The notes beneath the pieces were generated by a model. The model did not search any database, was not told the DNA's origin, and worked only from the letters and a program-made list of their open reading frames with translations. Positions 8,508 through 17,662 of a stretch of DNA of 64,000 bases are shown here, in pieces. The stretch comes from Endozoicomonas sp965196975 (lineage in GTDB: Bacteria; Pseudomonadota; Gammaproteobacteria; Pseudomonadales; Endozoicomonadaceae), in NCBI RefSeq assembly GCF_965196975.1, contig NZ_OZ239981.1:4650001-4714000 (forward strand), in the 5' to 3' direction. Within the stretch, counting starts at the first letter, position 1. The number at the start of each line of letters is the position of its first letter. Position numbers and translations under genes: made by a program.

Positions 8508-9266
8508 TCAGTTCATTTTATTCAATGAACCTGCAATCCAGTTCCGTGTAGCATCATTAACTTCTGCCACTGACAGTGGCTCAGTTTTAACCACAGGACC
8601 AATTTCAACCTGTATGGTACCTGGTCGTTTTAACCATGAATCATTCGGCCAGAAAACACCGGCGTTGTGGGCAATCGGAAGAATATCCACTTCTGCTGCT
8701 TTCGCCAGACCTGCCCCTCCACGTGAAAACTTTCCTGGTTCACCGGGAGGGGTTCGAGTTCCTTCAGGAAAAATAAGAACCCAGACGTTATGCTCAAGTG
8801 CCGCTTTACCCTGATCTCTTACTTGCTGCAGAGCTTGTCGAGCATCCTTACGATTAATGGCTATCGGTTTTATTTTTTTAAAAGCCCAGCCAAAGAAGGG
8901 GATTTTCAGTAGCTCCTGTTTGATCACCTGAGTTTGAGGCGTCAGTAATGTTTGCAGGAAAAAGGTTTCCCAGGTGCTTTGATGGTTACTGATAACCACA
9001 CAAGGAGTATCAGGTATATTCTCCCTTCCTTTTACTTGCCATCGAACGCCACAAATTAAACGACAAAGATATACCGATACAATGGCCCATGTTTTGACAA
9101 ATATTCGGTGACGGAGTTTAAACCGGAAAGGGTAGATAAACAGGATCATCAGCATTGCCCAGAACACAGTCCAGACCGCCAGCGAAAAGTAAAAGACAAT
9201 GGTTCTTATAAAAGAAAAGGTATTGGCTACTGCCTGGGTGGTTGCAGAACCGACAGCTGATGACAT
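8508..9266 (-). CDS. plsC: 1-acyl-sn-glycerol-3-phosphate acyltransferase (PlsC family)
   Basis: Membrane-bound acyltransferase that adds the second acyl chain to lysophosphatidate in phospholipid synthesis. A hydrophobic N-terminus (residues 18-47, FSFIRTIVFYF to ILFIYPF) anchors it. The acyltransferase motifs are NHQSTWE (94-100) and FPEGTRT (about 165-171). The first motif has Glu where the classical HX4D has Asp; I read this as a family variant, not a defect. At 252 residues the length is normal. The start codon overlaps the gmhB stop by one base (TAATG), so the two genes are translationally coupled. The gyrB-plsC-gmhB-glyS-glyQ order matches Pseudomonas. Confidence 0.9.
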   Translation of the reverse strand: MSSAVGSATTQAVANTFSFIRTIVFYFSLAVWTVFWAMLMILFIYPFRFKLRHRIFVKTWAIVSVYLCRLICGVRWQVKGRENIPDTPCVVISNHQSTWETFFLQTLLTPQTQVIKQELLKIPFFGWAFKKIKPIAINRKDARQALQQVRDQGKAALEHNVWVLIFPEGTRTPPGEPGKFSRGGAGLAKAAEVDILPIAHNAGVFWPNDSWLKRPGTIQVEIGPVVKTEPLSVAEVNDATRNWIAGSLNKMN

Positions 9267-9832
9267 TAAAATCCCTCTGAAAGTAATTCTTCTACAAAGC
9301 TGTTGAGATTGTTATGAACAGGTACTTCCCTGGTACCAGAAAGTTCTTCTGGGTGTTCGATGAGTTTAGCTTGGGTTTTAAGGCCTTTGCCAGTCAACAC
9401 CAGTGCAACCTTACAACCACTGCTTACACCCGCCTGTAAATCACGAAGAGAATCACCGACTACCCAGGTTTCTGCTGGGTTAGCGCCGTAATCTTTAAAA
9501 ATCTGTTCTATAAGGCCTGTTTTTGGCTTTCTGCACTGACAGTGATCATCCGGCCCGTGTGGGCAGTAGTAGATTCCATCAACATGACCACCCTGGGCTA
9601 TTACCAGCCTAGTTAGCTTGTCATGCATGGCATCGAGCTCTTTGAGCGTGAAGTAGCCACGAGCTAATCCGGACTGATTTGTCGCTACGACGACGATATA
9701 GCCCTTAGATGACAGTCGGGCAATGGCTTCAATACTTCCCGGAATGGGAAGCCACTCTTCTTCAGACCGTATGTACTGGTCTGAATCTTCATTGATAACG
9801 CCATCTCGATCCAGAATAACAAGCTTGGTCAT
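9266..9832 (-). CDS. gmhB: D-glycero-beta-D-manno-heptose-1,7-bisphosphate 7-phosphatase
   Basis: HAD-superfamily phosphatase that removes the 7-phosphate from heptose bisphosphate on the way to ADP-heptose. The nucleophile motif LDRDGVIN has Asp8 and Asp10. The zinc-binding CPHGPDDHCQC motif is characteristic of GmhB, and VVGDSLRDLQAG is the HAD metal motif. The frame is open for 40 codons further upstream, but I chose the ATG at 9832 because GGAGCAC lies directly upstream and the product then starts MTKLVILDRDG, as in the family (188 residues). It overlaps plsC by one base. It works in the same pathway as the nearby gmhA. Confidence 0.93.
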   Translation of the reverse strand: MTKLVILDRDGVINEDSDQYIRSEEEWLPIPGSIEAIARLSSKGYIVVVATNQSGLARGYFTLKELDAMHDKLTRLVIAQGGHVDGIYYCPHGPDDHCQCRKPKTGLIEQIFKDYGANPAETWVVGDSLRDLQAGVSSGCKVALVLTGKGLKTQAKLIEHPEELSGTREVPVHNNLNSFVEELLSEGF

Positions 9833-9962
9833 AGTGCTCCTTAGACGTATAACAACCAATGTAAAATCCCAGAAACTGCTCTCCGGTAACTGCTCCTGCG
9901 TTACTCTAACGTCTGCATCCATGCAGTTGTGCGTTTCTGGGATACAGTACATCCCTGTACAT

Positions 9963-9990
9963 AAAAAAAGTGCGGCTGGCGCCGCACTTT
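9963..9990 (-). terminator. Terminator of glyQS
   Basis: AAAGTGCGGC (9967-9976) pairs with GCCGCACTTT (9981-9990) around a TGGC loop. On the minus strand a T-run follows. It lies 12 bases beyond the glyS stop codon and before the gmhB promoter region. Confidence 0.92.
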
Positions 9991-10002
9991 ATCAGGTTGT
10001 GC

Positions 10003-12102
10003 TTAGCTTTTCTGTAACAAAGAGATATCAGCTACATGCAGGAAAAGGCTGCGTAATTGCTTAAGCAGTGCGTAGCGATTCAGGCGGACAGCTTCCTCTT
10101 CTGCATTAACAAGTACCTGGTCAAAGAAGAGGTCAACAGGTTCTTTCAGTGCTGCGAGGCTTTCCATTGCGAGTGCGTAGCGACCTTCTTCCAGAGCAGG
10201 CGCAATTTCCTGTTTCTTGGCAAACACAACTTTCGCAAGCTTAACTTCCGCAGCTTCACTGAGAAGCGTCTCATCCAGCGTATCAGGAATAACAATGTCT
10301 CCGGCTTTAGCCAGAATATTGGATACACGTTTGTTGGCGGAAGCCAGTGCATCCGCTTCATCCATGGCATTAAAGCGGGTAATTGCCTTTATCCGAAGAT
10401 CAAAGTCCAGTGGTCGGGTAGGGCGTAATGCCTTAACGGAGTTGATGATCTCAATAGCAATTCCTTCTTCTTGGTAAGCGGCATCAAAACGCTCCAGCAT
10501 GTAGTTGACCACTGTCGTATTAAGAATGTCCAGTGCTGGCAGAGAAACACCTTGTTCCTGATAGCCCTGAATCGCCTGATCAATCAGTGCTTCCAGATCA
10601 AGGTTGAGCTTCTTCTCAACAATGATTCGGAGTACACCAATGCTGGCACGACGAAGAGCGAAAGGGTCTTTGCTGCCAGTAGGAAGCTGGTTGATACCAA
10701 AAATACCGGTAATCGTGTCCACTTTATCGGCAATGGCAACGGCACAGCCAATCAGCGTTGATGGCAGCTGGTCACCAGAAAAGCGGGGCATATACTGTTC
10801 ATACAGTGTCTTGCTGACTTCAGGGTTTTCACCGTCGTTGTCGGCATAGTACTGACCCATGATGCCTTGAAGCTCTGGAAACTCCAGAACCATTTCAGAA
10901 ACCAGGTCAGACTTACACAGTTGACCAGCACGTTCTGCAAGCTTTGCATCACCACCTTCAGTCTGTGAAATGTAAGACGAAAGTCGTGCAATACGTTCAG
11001 TTTTTGCAAAGACTGAGCCCAGTTGAGCCTGGAATACAATAGGCTTCAGTTTTTCACGACGATCGTCCTGAGTCTGCTTGCGGTCAGTGTCATAGAAGAA
11101 CTTGGCATCGGCAAGACGCGGACGAATGACTTTCTCATTACCTTCGACAACATGACGAGGCTCGGAACTTTCAATATTTGCCACTGTAATAAAGTGAGGA
11201 AGAAGTTTCCCTTCACTGTTTTCCACGTGGAAATATTTCTGATGCCCCTTCATGGAAGAGATCAGTGCTTCGGATGGAACGGAAAGGAATTCATCATCAA
11301 AGCGCCCGGAAAGGGCAACTGGCCATTCGTTGAGAGCGGTTACTTCATCCAGAAGATCAGGGTCAATCACCGAGTGCCCATTAATCGTGGTTGCAACTTG
11401 CTCAACCTGTTCACGGATGATTTCACGACGGGTATCAAAGTTAGCTATAACTTTGCCCTGCTCACGAAGAACCTGCGCATAATCAGCAGGATTGTTGATC
11501 GCGATTTCCTGATTCGCGTGGAAGCGGTGACCACGAGACGTATTACCGGCTTTCAGGCCAAGGATTTCACAATCAATAATACGGTTGCCCTGCAGCATCA
11601 GCAGCCAGTGAACTGGACGAACAAATTCGGTACGACTGGCACCCCAGCGCATGCGCTTTGGAATAGGCAGACTATTCAGAGACTGGGTAATGATTTCCGG
11701 CAGTAACGCGTTGGTTGTTTCACCCTGCTTAACAGAACGATAGACCAGCCATGCTCCTTTAGGTGTCTCTTCCTGTTCCAGGTCTTCAAAATTAACACCG
11801 TTGGAACGGGCAAAACCAAGCGCTGCTTTGCTTGGGTTACCTTCGGCATCATAAGCGGCTTTAACTGCAGGACCTTTGCGCTCAAGTTTCTGATCAGGCT
11901 GAGCAGTATCCAGACCTTTGATCAACAGAGCCAGGCGGCGTGGAGCCGCAAACGACTCATAGCCGGTAAAAGTGATCTGGGCTTTTTCAAGACCAGAAAT
12001 AATTCCCTGGGTAAACGCCTCAGACAGACTCTTTAATGCCTTTGGTGGCAGTTCTTCTGTTCCCAGCTCAATCAGGAAGTCTTCTTTATTGATGGTGCTC
12101 AT
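10003..12102 (-). CDS. glyS: Glycyl-tRNA synthetase beta subunit
   Basis: Partner of GlyQ in the bacterial alpha2beta2 glycyl-tRNA synthetase; it carries tRNA recognition and the anticodon-binding region. The 699 residues fit the family (about 690). The N-terminus DFLIELGTEELPPKAL is the typical beta-subunit start. A middle HD-like domain and a C-terminal DALR-type region (RFNAMDEADALASANKRVSNIL) follow. The start overlaps the glyQ stop by one base, which secures balanced synthesis. A strong terminator closes the operon. Confidence 0.97.
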   Translation of the reverse strand: MSTINKEDFLIELGTEELPPKALKSLSEAFTQGIISGLEKAQITFTGYESFAAPRRLALLIKGLDTAQPDQKLERKGPAVKAAYDAEGNPSKAALGFARSNGVNFEDLEQEETPKGAWLVYRSVKQGETTNALLPEIITQSLNSLPIPKRMRWGASRTEFVRPVHWLLMLQGNRIIDCEILGLKAGNTSRGHRFHANQEIAINNPADYAQVLREQGKVIANFDTRREIIREQVEQVATTINGHSVIDPDLLDEVTALNEWPVALSGRFDDEFLSVPSEALISSMKGHQKYFHVENSEGKLLPHFITVANIESSEPRHVVEGNEKVIRPRLADAKFFYDTDRKQTQDDRREKLKPIVFQAQLGSVFAKTERIARLSSYISQTEGGDAKLAERAGQLCKSDLVSEMVLEFPELQGIMGQYYADNDGENPEVSKTLYEQYMPRFSGDQLPSTLIGCAVAIADKVDTITGIFGINQLPTGSKDPFALRRASIGVLRIIVEKKLNLDLEALIDQAIQGYQEQGVSLPALDILNTTVVNYMLERFDAAYQEEGIAIEIINSVKALRPTRPLDFDLRIKAITRFNAMDEADALASANKRVSNILAKAGDIVIPDTLDETLLSEAAEVKLAKVVFAKKQEIAPALEEGRYALAMESLAALKEPVDLFFDQVLVNAEEEAVRLNRYALLKQLRSLFLHVADISLLQKS

Positions 12103-13067
12103 TATTTTTCCTCCTGCGTGCTTTCTTTCGCAAGCTGAGCCAGAACTTCATTACGAATGCTTTCATCGGCAAGAGGGAAGCCAAGCTCACGACGCTTATC
12201 AAAGTAAGCTTTGGCTACTGCTCTGGCCAGAGTTCTGACGCGCAGGATAAAACGCTGGCGTTCAGTCACAGAAATTGCATGACGGGCATCCAGCAGGTTA
12301 AAGGTGTGAGAAGCTTTCAGAACGTATTCATAAGCTGGCAGTGGCAGACCGATGTCAACCAGCTTCTGGGATTCACGCTCATAGAAGTCAAAGTGTTTGA
12401 ACAGTTCTTCAGTGTCAGCATGCTCAAAGTTGAACGTGGACATTTCAACTTCCTGCTGATGGAAAACATCACCGTAAGTGACCGGGCCTTGTGGGCCAAC
12501 AGTCCAGACCAGGTCATAAACGTTATCCACACCCTGAATATACATGGCCAGGCGCTCAAGACCGTAGGTAATCTCTCCAGTAACGGGGTAACACTCAATG
12601 CCGCCGACCTGCTGGAAATAGGTAAACTGGGTGACTTCCATACCATTCATCCAGACTTCCCAGCCAAGACCCCAGGCACCCAGTGTGGGTGACTCCCAGT
12701 TGTCTTCGACAAAGCGAATATCATGAACCAGCGGATCAACACCCAGCTGACAGAGAGAATCCAGATACAACTCCTGAATATTATCAGGGGATGGCTTCAT
12801 CACGACCTGGAACTGGTAATAATGCTGCAGACGGTTTGGGTTTTCACCGTAACGGCCATCGGTAGGGCGACGGCTGGGCTGAACATAAGCCGAGTTCCAG
12901 TTTTCCGGGCCGATGGCTCGCAGAAAAGTGGCTGGATGAAAAGTACCGGCACCCACTTCCATATCCAGTGGTTGCATGATGACGCAGCCCTGCTGGGCCC
13001 AGAATTGTTGAAGGGCGAGGATCAGCCCCTGGAATGTATTGATATCTGGCGTGCTCTGGGAAGTCAC
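12102..13067 (-). CDS. glyQ: Glycyl-tRNA synthetase alpha subunit
   Basis: Catalytic class II subunit that activates glycine and charges tRNA-Gly together with GlyS. At 321 residues it is slightly longer than E. coli GlyQ (303). Recognisable segments are TFQGLILALQQFWAQQGCVIMQPLDMEVGAGTF (split here over the N-terminal domain), YVQPSRRPTDGRYGENPNRLQHYYQFQV and LGWEVWMNGMEVTQFTYFQQ. The ATG at 13067 has AGAGGTAG upstream as a ribosome-binding site. It is the first gene of glyQS; the 464 bases upstream hold its control region. Confidence 0.97.
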   Translation of the reverse strand: MTSQSTPDINTFQGLILALQQFWAQQGCVIMQPLDMEVGAGTFHPATFLRAIGPENWNSAYVQPSRRPTDGRYGENPNRLQHYYQFQVVMKPSPDNIQELYLDSLCQLGVDPLVHDIRFVEDNWESPTLGAWGLGWEVWMNGMEVTQFTYFQQVGGIECYPVTGEITYGLERLAMYIQGVDNVYDLVWTVGPQGPVTYGDVFHQQEVEMSTFNFEHADTEELFKHFDFYERESQKLVDIGLPLPAYEYVLKASHTFNLLDARHAISVTERQRFILRVRTLARAVAKAYFDKRRELGFPLADESIRNEVLAQLAKESTQEEK

Positions 13068-13531
13068 TTTTCTACCTCTTAGAGGCTCAAATGCAAACTG
13101 GTCATTTTTTGAGCATTGAGCTTTGTGTTGCGAGCAATTATCGATGACCAGTTTATACCAATCGAACTGTCGAACTTCCTATTGCGCTAAAGGTTTTACC
13201 TTAACCCTACGTTGTCGATCGTCATCATAGTGAAGGCTATGACTCCTAACGCCGCCTTGTTTTAAGGATCAAACCTTCATGCTCATAACGGAAGTCAGAA
13301 AGCACGATGGGTATTATTCATCTGGCACAGGTTTCCCTGTGAGTGACCACTCGCAGGGTTCGATTGTAAAAATAGAGAGGGATTATACCGGTTTGTGCGA
13401 TTAAGTTTAAGCTGTGGATAAGTTGTGAAAAACGTGGGTAAACCCTTTGGAATAAGGTGTCAGGATAATTCTATCCTCCAATAGATAGGCAACTATACTT
13501 CCAGTTCTACCTGAACTGGAGATTCTTCTCC
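13068..13531. promoter_or_regulatory. Divergent control region, glyQ / permease
   Basis: This 464-base gene-free region between divergent genes holds several dyads. An 11-bp perfect inverted repeat has arms AAACTGGTCAT (13095-13105) and ATGACCAGTTT (13144-13154), close to the glyQ start. AGGATA/TATCCT lies at 13462-13477. TCCAGTTC/GAACTGGA at 13500-13520 ends 11 bases before the permease ATG. A lone perfect DnaA box TGTGGATAA lies at 13413-13421. I see no tRNA or riboswitch consensus. Operator roles are inferred from symmetry and position. Confidence 0.5.
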
Positions 13532-14569
13532 ATGGTTATTCTTGATCTTGCCTCCAGTTATGCACTTCTTTTATGGCATATGTTGTGGCCAATAACCTTT
13601 GGGCTGGCGCTGTCTGCTTTGGTAAGAAGCTATATTCCAACGGACACCATTGTCCACCGACTGGGAAGTAATCACCTGGAAAGTGCCAGTCTTTCAGTGA
13701 CACTCGGCGCTGTTTCCTCCGTCTGTAATTACGCCACTATTGGTATGGGACATACCCTGAGGGAAAAAGGTGCCAGCTGGTCAAATACCCTTGCCTTTAT
13801 GATTTCCAGCACCAATGTAGGAATTTCAATGTTGATCGCTGTTTATGGGTTTCTTGGCATACTGTTTCTGGAAATCATGGTAGTGACCGCGTTTGCTTTC
13901 ATTATTCTTGCCTATTTCATCGCAATCGCTTTGAAGATGCCTGAACCGTGTGTAAATGGTAGTGGAAGCAATGGGGAGAGTCGTCATCGCAATGCATGGG
14001 AGAAAGCTTGCTCATTCTTTCGTGATGACCTGAACATGACCCGTAAAGATATACTGGTTGGTTTACTGGTCGCTTCATCAGTCAGTGTTCTTATGCCTTC
14101 ATCATGGTGGGAACTGCTTTTCTGGAATGTTCAGGAGCATGGTTTTCTGGCGTGGCTGTGGAATGCGATCATCGGAATTATTATTGCCATTCTCACTTTT
14201 GGATGTTCGATTGGAAATGTGTCACTGGCTGCTGTCATGTGGTGGAATGGGGTATCACCTGGCGGGGTGATGGCTTTCCTTTTATCCAGCCTGTTAACCT
14301 TTCCTATGCTTCGCATGTCCAATCAATATTATGGGGTGTCTGTCACGATCAGACAGGCAACCGTTTTATTTTTAAGTATTCTGCTCTCCTGTCTGCTGAT
14401 GGATTTTATCTTGGACAGAGCTTCTATTTACCTTGTGCGAAGCAATGCGATAGCAGCCGGGTCTGGTGATGGGGCTATCATCACTCTGATTCTGAACCTG
14501 CTAATAGGAGGGCTTGGGTTACTGATGTATTGGAAGGGTAAAGGGGGAGAAGATGGTGACTCAATGTAA
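13532..14569 (+). CDS. ArsP/DUF318-type membrane permease
   Basis: Integral inner-membrane protein of 345 residues with about eight hydrophobic segments. It resembles the ArsP_1 (PF03773, DUF318) permeases, which export organoarsenicals or, in the SO_0444 group, metal ions. Pointers are the repeated small-residue-rich segments (LGAVSSVCNYATIGMGHTLREKG, here around residues 59-81, and FGCSIGNVSLAAVMWWNGVSPGGVMAF) and the two Cys in or near membrane segments. A hydrophilic loop lies near residues 135-165. No metal-binding regulator gene is next to it, but two dyads immediately upstream look like operator sites. It converges with trkH with only 20 bases between. Substrate unknown. Confidence 0.7.
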   Translation: MVILDLASSYALLLWHMLWPITFGLALSALVRSYIPTDTIVHRLGSNHLESASLSVTLGAVSSVCNYATIGMGHTLREKGASWSNTLAFMISSTNVGISMLIAVYGFLGILFLEIMVVTAFAFIILAYFIAIALKMPEPCVNGSGSNGESRHRNAWEKACSFFRDDLNMTRKDILVGLLVASSVSVLMPSSWWELLFWNVQEHGFLAWLWNAIIGIIIAILTFGCSIGNVSLAAVMWWNGVSPGGVMAFLLSSLLTFPMLRMSNQYYGVSVTIRQATVLFLSILLSCLLMDFILDRASIYLVRSNAIAAGSGDGAIITLILNLLIGGLGLLMYWKGKGGEDGDSM

Positions 14570-14589
14570 CCACCTTCTCATGAGCCCAA

Positions 14590-16041
14590 TCAATAACGCC
14601 AGAAAGTTGGAGTAAACAACACCAGAAGTGTAAAAATCTCCAGACGTCCCAGCAGCATGGCAAAAGCAAGAATCCACTTTGCTGCATCAGGCAGGCTCTG
14701 GTAACTGAACGCGGCTTCGCCAAGAGCGGGTCCAAGATTATTGAGACAGGAAGCAATCGTTGAAAAGGCAGTGGTAAAGTCCAAACCCTTAGCCAGTAAA
14801 GCCAGAAAGAGAAGAACAAACATCAAAATGTAAGTTGCAAAGAATCCCCATACCGCTTCACCGACCCTTGGACTCACGGGTTTGCCGCCAATTTTTATGG
14901 TGAATACCGCATTGGGGTGAACTAAACGACGAAGTTCTCTCATTCCCTGTTTGGCAATCAGAACCACCCTGATAACTTTCATCCCGCCGGCGGTAGAACC
15001 TGCACACCCACCCATAAAGCTGGTAAAAAAAAGCAGTAATGGCAGAAACATTGGCCATGATGAAAAGCTTGAGGATGAGGTGTAGCCAGTCGTTGTCGCA
15101 ACTGATACCACTTCAAACAAGCCGTAACGGAATGACTTGCTTAGAGAATACGTATCTGAAAGATAAAGTGTGGTGACGGTTATGGCTCCAACGACTCCAA
15201 GAATTGCCAGAAACCACTTAACTTCTGGATCCTGAATATAGTGGGTCAGTGACTTATGTCTCCAGGCCGTAAAATGCAGGGCAAAATTGATACCGGCAAT
15301 GAGCATGAAAAAGATCGAGACAGAGATAATCATGGGAGAATTGAAATGCCCCATGCTGCCGTCATAAGTAGAAAACCCTCCAATAGCGATGGTTGTGAAA
15401 CTGTGGCAGATCGCATCAAACAGATTCATACCTGCCAGCCAGTATGCCAGGGCACAGGCAGCGGTTAGAAAGAGATAAAGAAACCAGAGTGCTTTGGCCG
15501 TTTCGGTAATTCTGGGTGTAAGCTTTGAGTCTTTAACTGGCCCTGGGGTTTCTGTTCGATACAGCTGCATACCTCCGATCCCCAGCATTGGAAGAATGGC
15601 AACTGCCAGCACAATAATTCCCATTCCACCAAGCCATTGCAGCTGTTGCCGGTAAAACAGAATCGAGCGGGGCAGGTGCTCAATTCCGGTCAGAATGGTT
15701 GCTCCCGTCGTAGTTAAACCCGACATGGACTCAAACAGTGCATCGGTAATGCTGAGTGAAGGGCTTTCCATTAATAGAAATGGCAGAGAGCCTACTGAGC
15801 CTAGAACAATCCAGAACAGTGCTGTGACCAGAAATCCTTCGCGGGTGCGCAACTCATCTTTCGTATGTCTAAAAGGGAACCAGAGAAGCACACCCAGCAG
15901 CAGTGTCAGTAAGAAGGTGTAGATGAAGATGGAAATTTCCTGCTCTTGATAAAGCAGTGCAACAACGATCGGAGGAAGGCTGGATGTGCTGAATAAAATT
16001 AACAAAATTCCCAAAATGGGAAGAATAACCTGAAACTGCAT
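14590..16041 (-). CDS. trkH: Trk potassium uptake protein TrkH
   Basis: Ion-conducting membrane subunit of the Trk K+ uptake system. The 483 residues form the usual four membrane-pore-membrane repeats. The selectivity filter loops are recognisable as SGLTTTGATIL, AIGGFSTYD, TTTGYTSSS and NNLGPALGE, each with the central Gly of the family. It is the last gene of the minus-strand series def-fmt-rsmB-trkA-trkH, separated from trkA by 247 bases, so it may have its own promoter. A second TrkH is encoded at 41359-42804, whereas only one TrkA is visible in this window. Confidence 0.94.
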   Translation of the reverse strand: MQFQVILPILGILLILFSTSSLPPIVVALLYQEQEISIFIYTFLLTLLLGVLLWFPFRHTKDELRTREGFLVTALFWIVLGSVGSLPFLLMESPSLSITDALFESMSGLTTTGATILTGIEHLPRSILFYRQQLQWLGGMGIIVLAVAILPMLGIGGMQLYRTETPGPVKDSKLTPRITETAKALWFLYLFLTAACALAYWLAGMNLFDAICHSFTTIAIGGFSTYDGSMGHFNSPMIISVSIFFMLIAGINFALHFTAWRHKSLTHYIQDPEVKWFLAILGVVGAITVTTLYLSDTYSLSKSFRYGLFEVVSVATTTGYTSSSSFSSWPMFLPLLLFFTSFMGGCAGSTAGGMKVIRVVLIAKQGMRELRRLVHPNAVFTIKIGGKPVSPRVGEAVWGFFATYILMFVLLFLALLAKGLDFTTAFSTIASCLNNLGPALGEAAFSYQSLPDAAKWILAFAMLLGRLEIFTLLVLFTPTFWRY

Positions 16042-16288
16042 GGTGCTCCTGCTTCATCCAGTACAAGCACCCAGCGATATGGAGAAAGGAATATGCCGGG
16101 CACTTAAAAAACCTGCCATGGTGGATTCTTATAATGGCTATAAGAAATTCTGATTTTATGCAGTAGGAGATTACTCCCAATCCATAGGAAAAATAAAGCC
16201 CTGAAGTTTGTTTCAGGTCATTGACATGTTCCGGGAAAGGTGAACTTCCAACCCAAATGACTGGGAAGGAAGCTGACTATAAGACAAT

Positions 16289-17662
16289 CTAGAAGAACCC
16301 AAGACCAACTTGGAAGAGCTGCTCAAGCTCACGGATTTTGCGCTTGTTGGTCAGGAAGAGAATGACATGGTCACCGGATTCAATTCGGGTAGTATCGTGA
16401 GCAATCAGAACCTGATCATCACGAACAATGGCACCAATGGTAGCACCTTGAGGTAACTCTACTTCCTGAATGGTTTTACCCACCACTTTGGAGCTTTGCT
16501 CATCACCATGGGCAATAGCCTCGATCGCTTCTGCAGCGCCTCTACGAAGTGAGTGAACATTTACTATGTCGCCGCGTCTTACGTGCTTTAGGAGGCTGCC
16601 AATAGTGGCCAGCTGTGGAGAAATCGCAATATCAATTTCACCACCTTGAACCAGGTCTACATAAGCGGGGTTATTGATCAGCGCCATAACCTTACGGGCA
16701 CCGAGTCGTTTCGCCAGCATGGATGACATGACGTTGGCTTCATCGTCATTGGTCAGTGCACAGAAGATATCGGTCTCTTCGATGTTTTCACTGATCAGCA
16801 GCTCTTTATCGGATGCGTTACCGCAGAAAACCATGGCTTTGGTCAGCGTTTCTGAAAGGAATTGGCACCGTTCCATATTGTGCTCAATAATCTTGACCTT
16901 GTACTGGTCTTCCACTGCCTGAGCCAGTCGCAGGCCGATATTGCCTCCACCGGCAATAATGATGCGCTTATAGTCATCATCCAGACGCTGAAGCTCTCCC
17001 ATGACGGCCCGAATATCTTCACGGGCGGCAATAAAGAAGACTTCATCGTCCACCTCGATAACGGTGTTCCCCTTGGGCATGATGGCATTTCCACGACGAA
17101 AAATAGCAGCTACCCGGGTATCAACATTGGGCATGTGTTCACGGATATAGCGGAGCTCGTGACCAACCAGTGGACCACCATAATAAGCCTTCATGGCAAC
17201 CAGCTGGACACGGCCCTCAGCAAAATCGAGTACCTGAAGGGCTCCAGGACGCTCCAGTAGCCGCTTTATATAGTTAGTAACGACTTGCTCCGGGCTGATA
17301 AGTACATCAATGGGCAGGGCCGCATTGGCAAACAGGCTTTCGTTCTTCAGGTAGGCAGCCTGACGAATACGGGCAATTTTTGACGGTGTGTGGAACAGTG
17401 TGTAGGCAATCTGGCAGGCCACCATATTCACTTCATCACTGTTGGTGACTGCGACCAGCATATCGGCTTCATCTGCCCCAGCCTGTTTCAGGACCCCTGG
17501 AAAAGATGCCTTACCCTGGATGGTTCGTATATCAATTTTATCCTGAAGCTCTCGAAGTCGAGTGGCATCGGTATCGACCACCGTAATGTCATTTTCCTCA
17601 TTGGCCAGGTTTTCTGCCAGCGTACCGCCAACCTGTCCAGCACCGAGAATGATGATTTTCAT
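16289..17662 (-). CDS. trkA: Trk system potassium transporter TrkA
   Basis: Peripheral NAD-binding regulator that gates TrkH. The 457 residues contain two RCK modules. The first Rossmann motif is GAGQVGGTLAENL near residue 7, followed by DTDATRL. The second is IIAGGGNIGLRLAQ near residue 233. TrkA_C segments follow each Rossmann domain. The start codon lies directly next to the rsmB stop (adjacent coordinates 17662/17663), so rsmB and trkA are co-transcribed. This rsmB-trkA pairing is common in Gammaproteobacteria. Confidence 0.97.
   Translation of the reverse strand: MKIIILGAGQVGGTLAENLANEENDITVVDTDATRLRELQDKIDIRTIQGKASFPGVLKQAGADEADMLVAVTNSDEVNMVACQIAYTLFHTPSKIARIRQAAYLKNESLFANAALPIDVLISPEQVVTNYIKRLLERPGALQVLDFAEGRVQLVAMKAYYGGPLVGHELRYIREHMPNVDTRVAAIFRRGNAIMPKGNTVIEVDDEVFFIAAREDIRAVMGELQRLDDDYKRIIIAGGGNIGLRLAQAVEDQYKVKIIEHNMERCQFLSETLTKAMVFCGNASDKELLISENIEETDIFCALTNDDEANVMSSMLAKRLGARKVMALINNPAYVDLVQGGEIDIAISPQLATIGSLLKHVRRGDIVNVHSLRRGAAEAIEAIAHGDEQSSKVVGKTIQEVELPQGATIGAIVRDDQVLIAHDTTRIESGDHVILFLTNKRKIRELEQLFQVGLGFF

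Noticed and set aside
9833..9952. Longer N-terminus for gmhB starting at 9952
   Set aside because: The 40 extra residues are not family-like, and the ATG at 9832 has a good ribosome-binding site directly before the HAD motif.
11220..11233. Palindrome TTTCCACGTGGAAA in glyS as a further parS site
   Set aside because: It shares only the CACGTG core with parS and differs at two positions of each half-site; it is probably a coincidence of codons.
11023..11706. Plus-strand frame of 227 codons inside glyS
   Set aside because: Antisense to a certain gene; no family features.
13346..13372. GGGTTCGATT resembling a tRNA T-loop
   Set aside because: No complementary stem bases next to the loop and no acceptor or anticodon stem; no tRNA can be folded.
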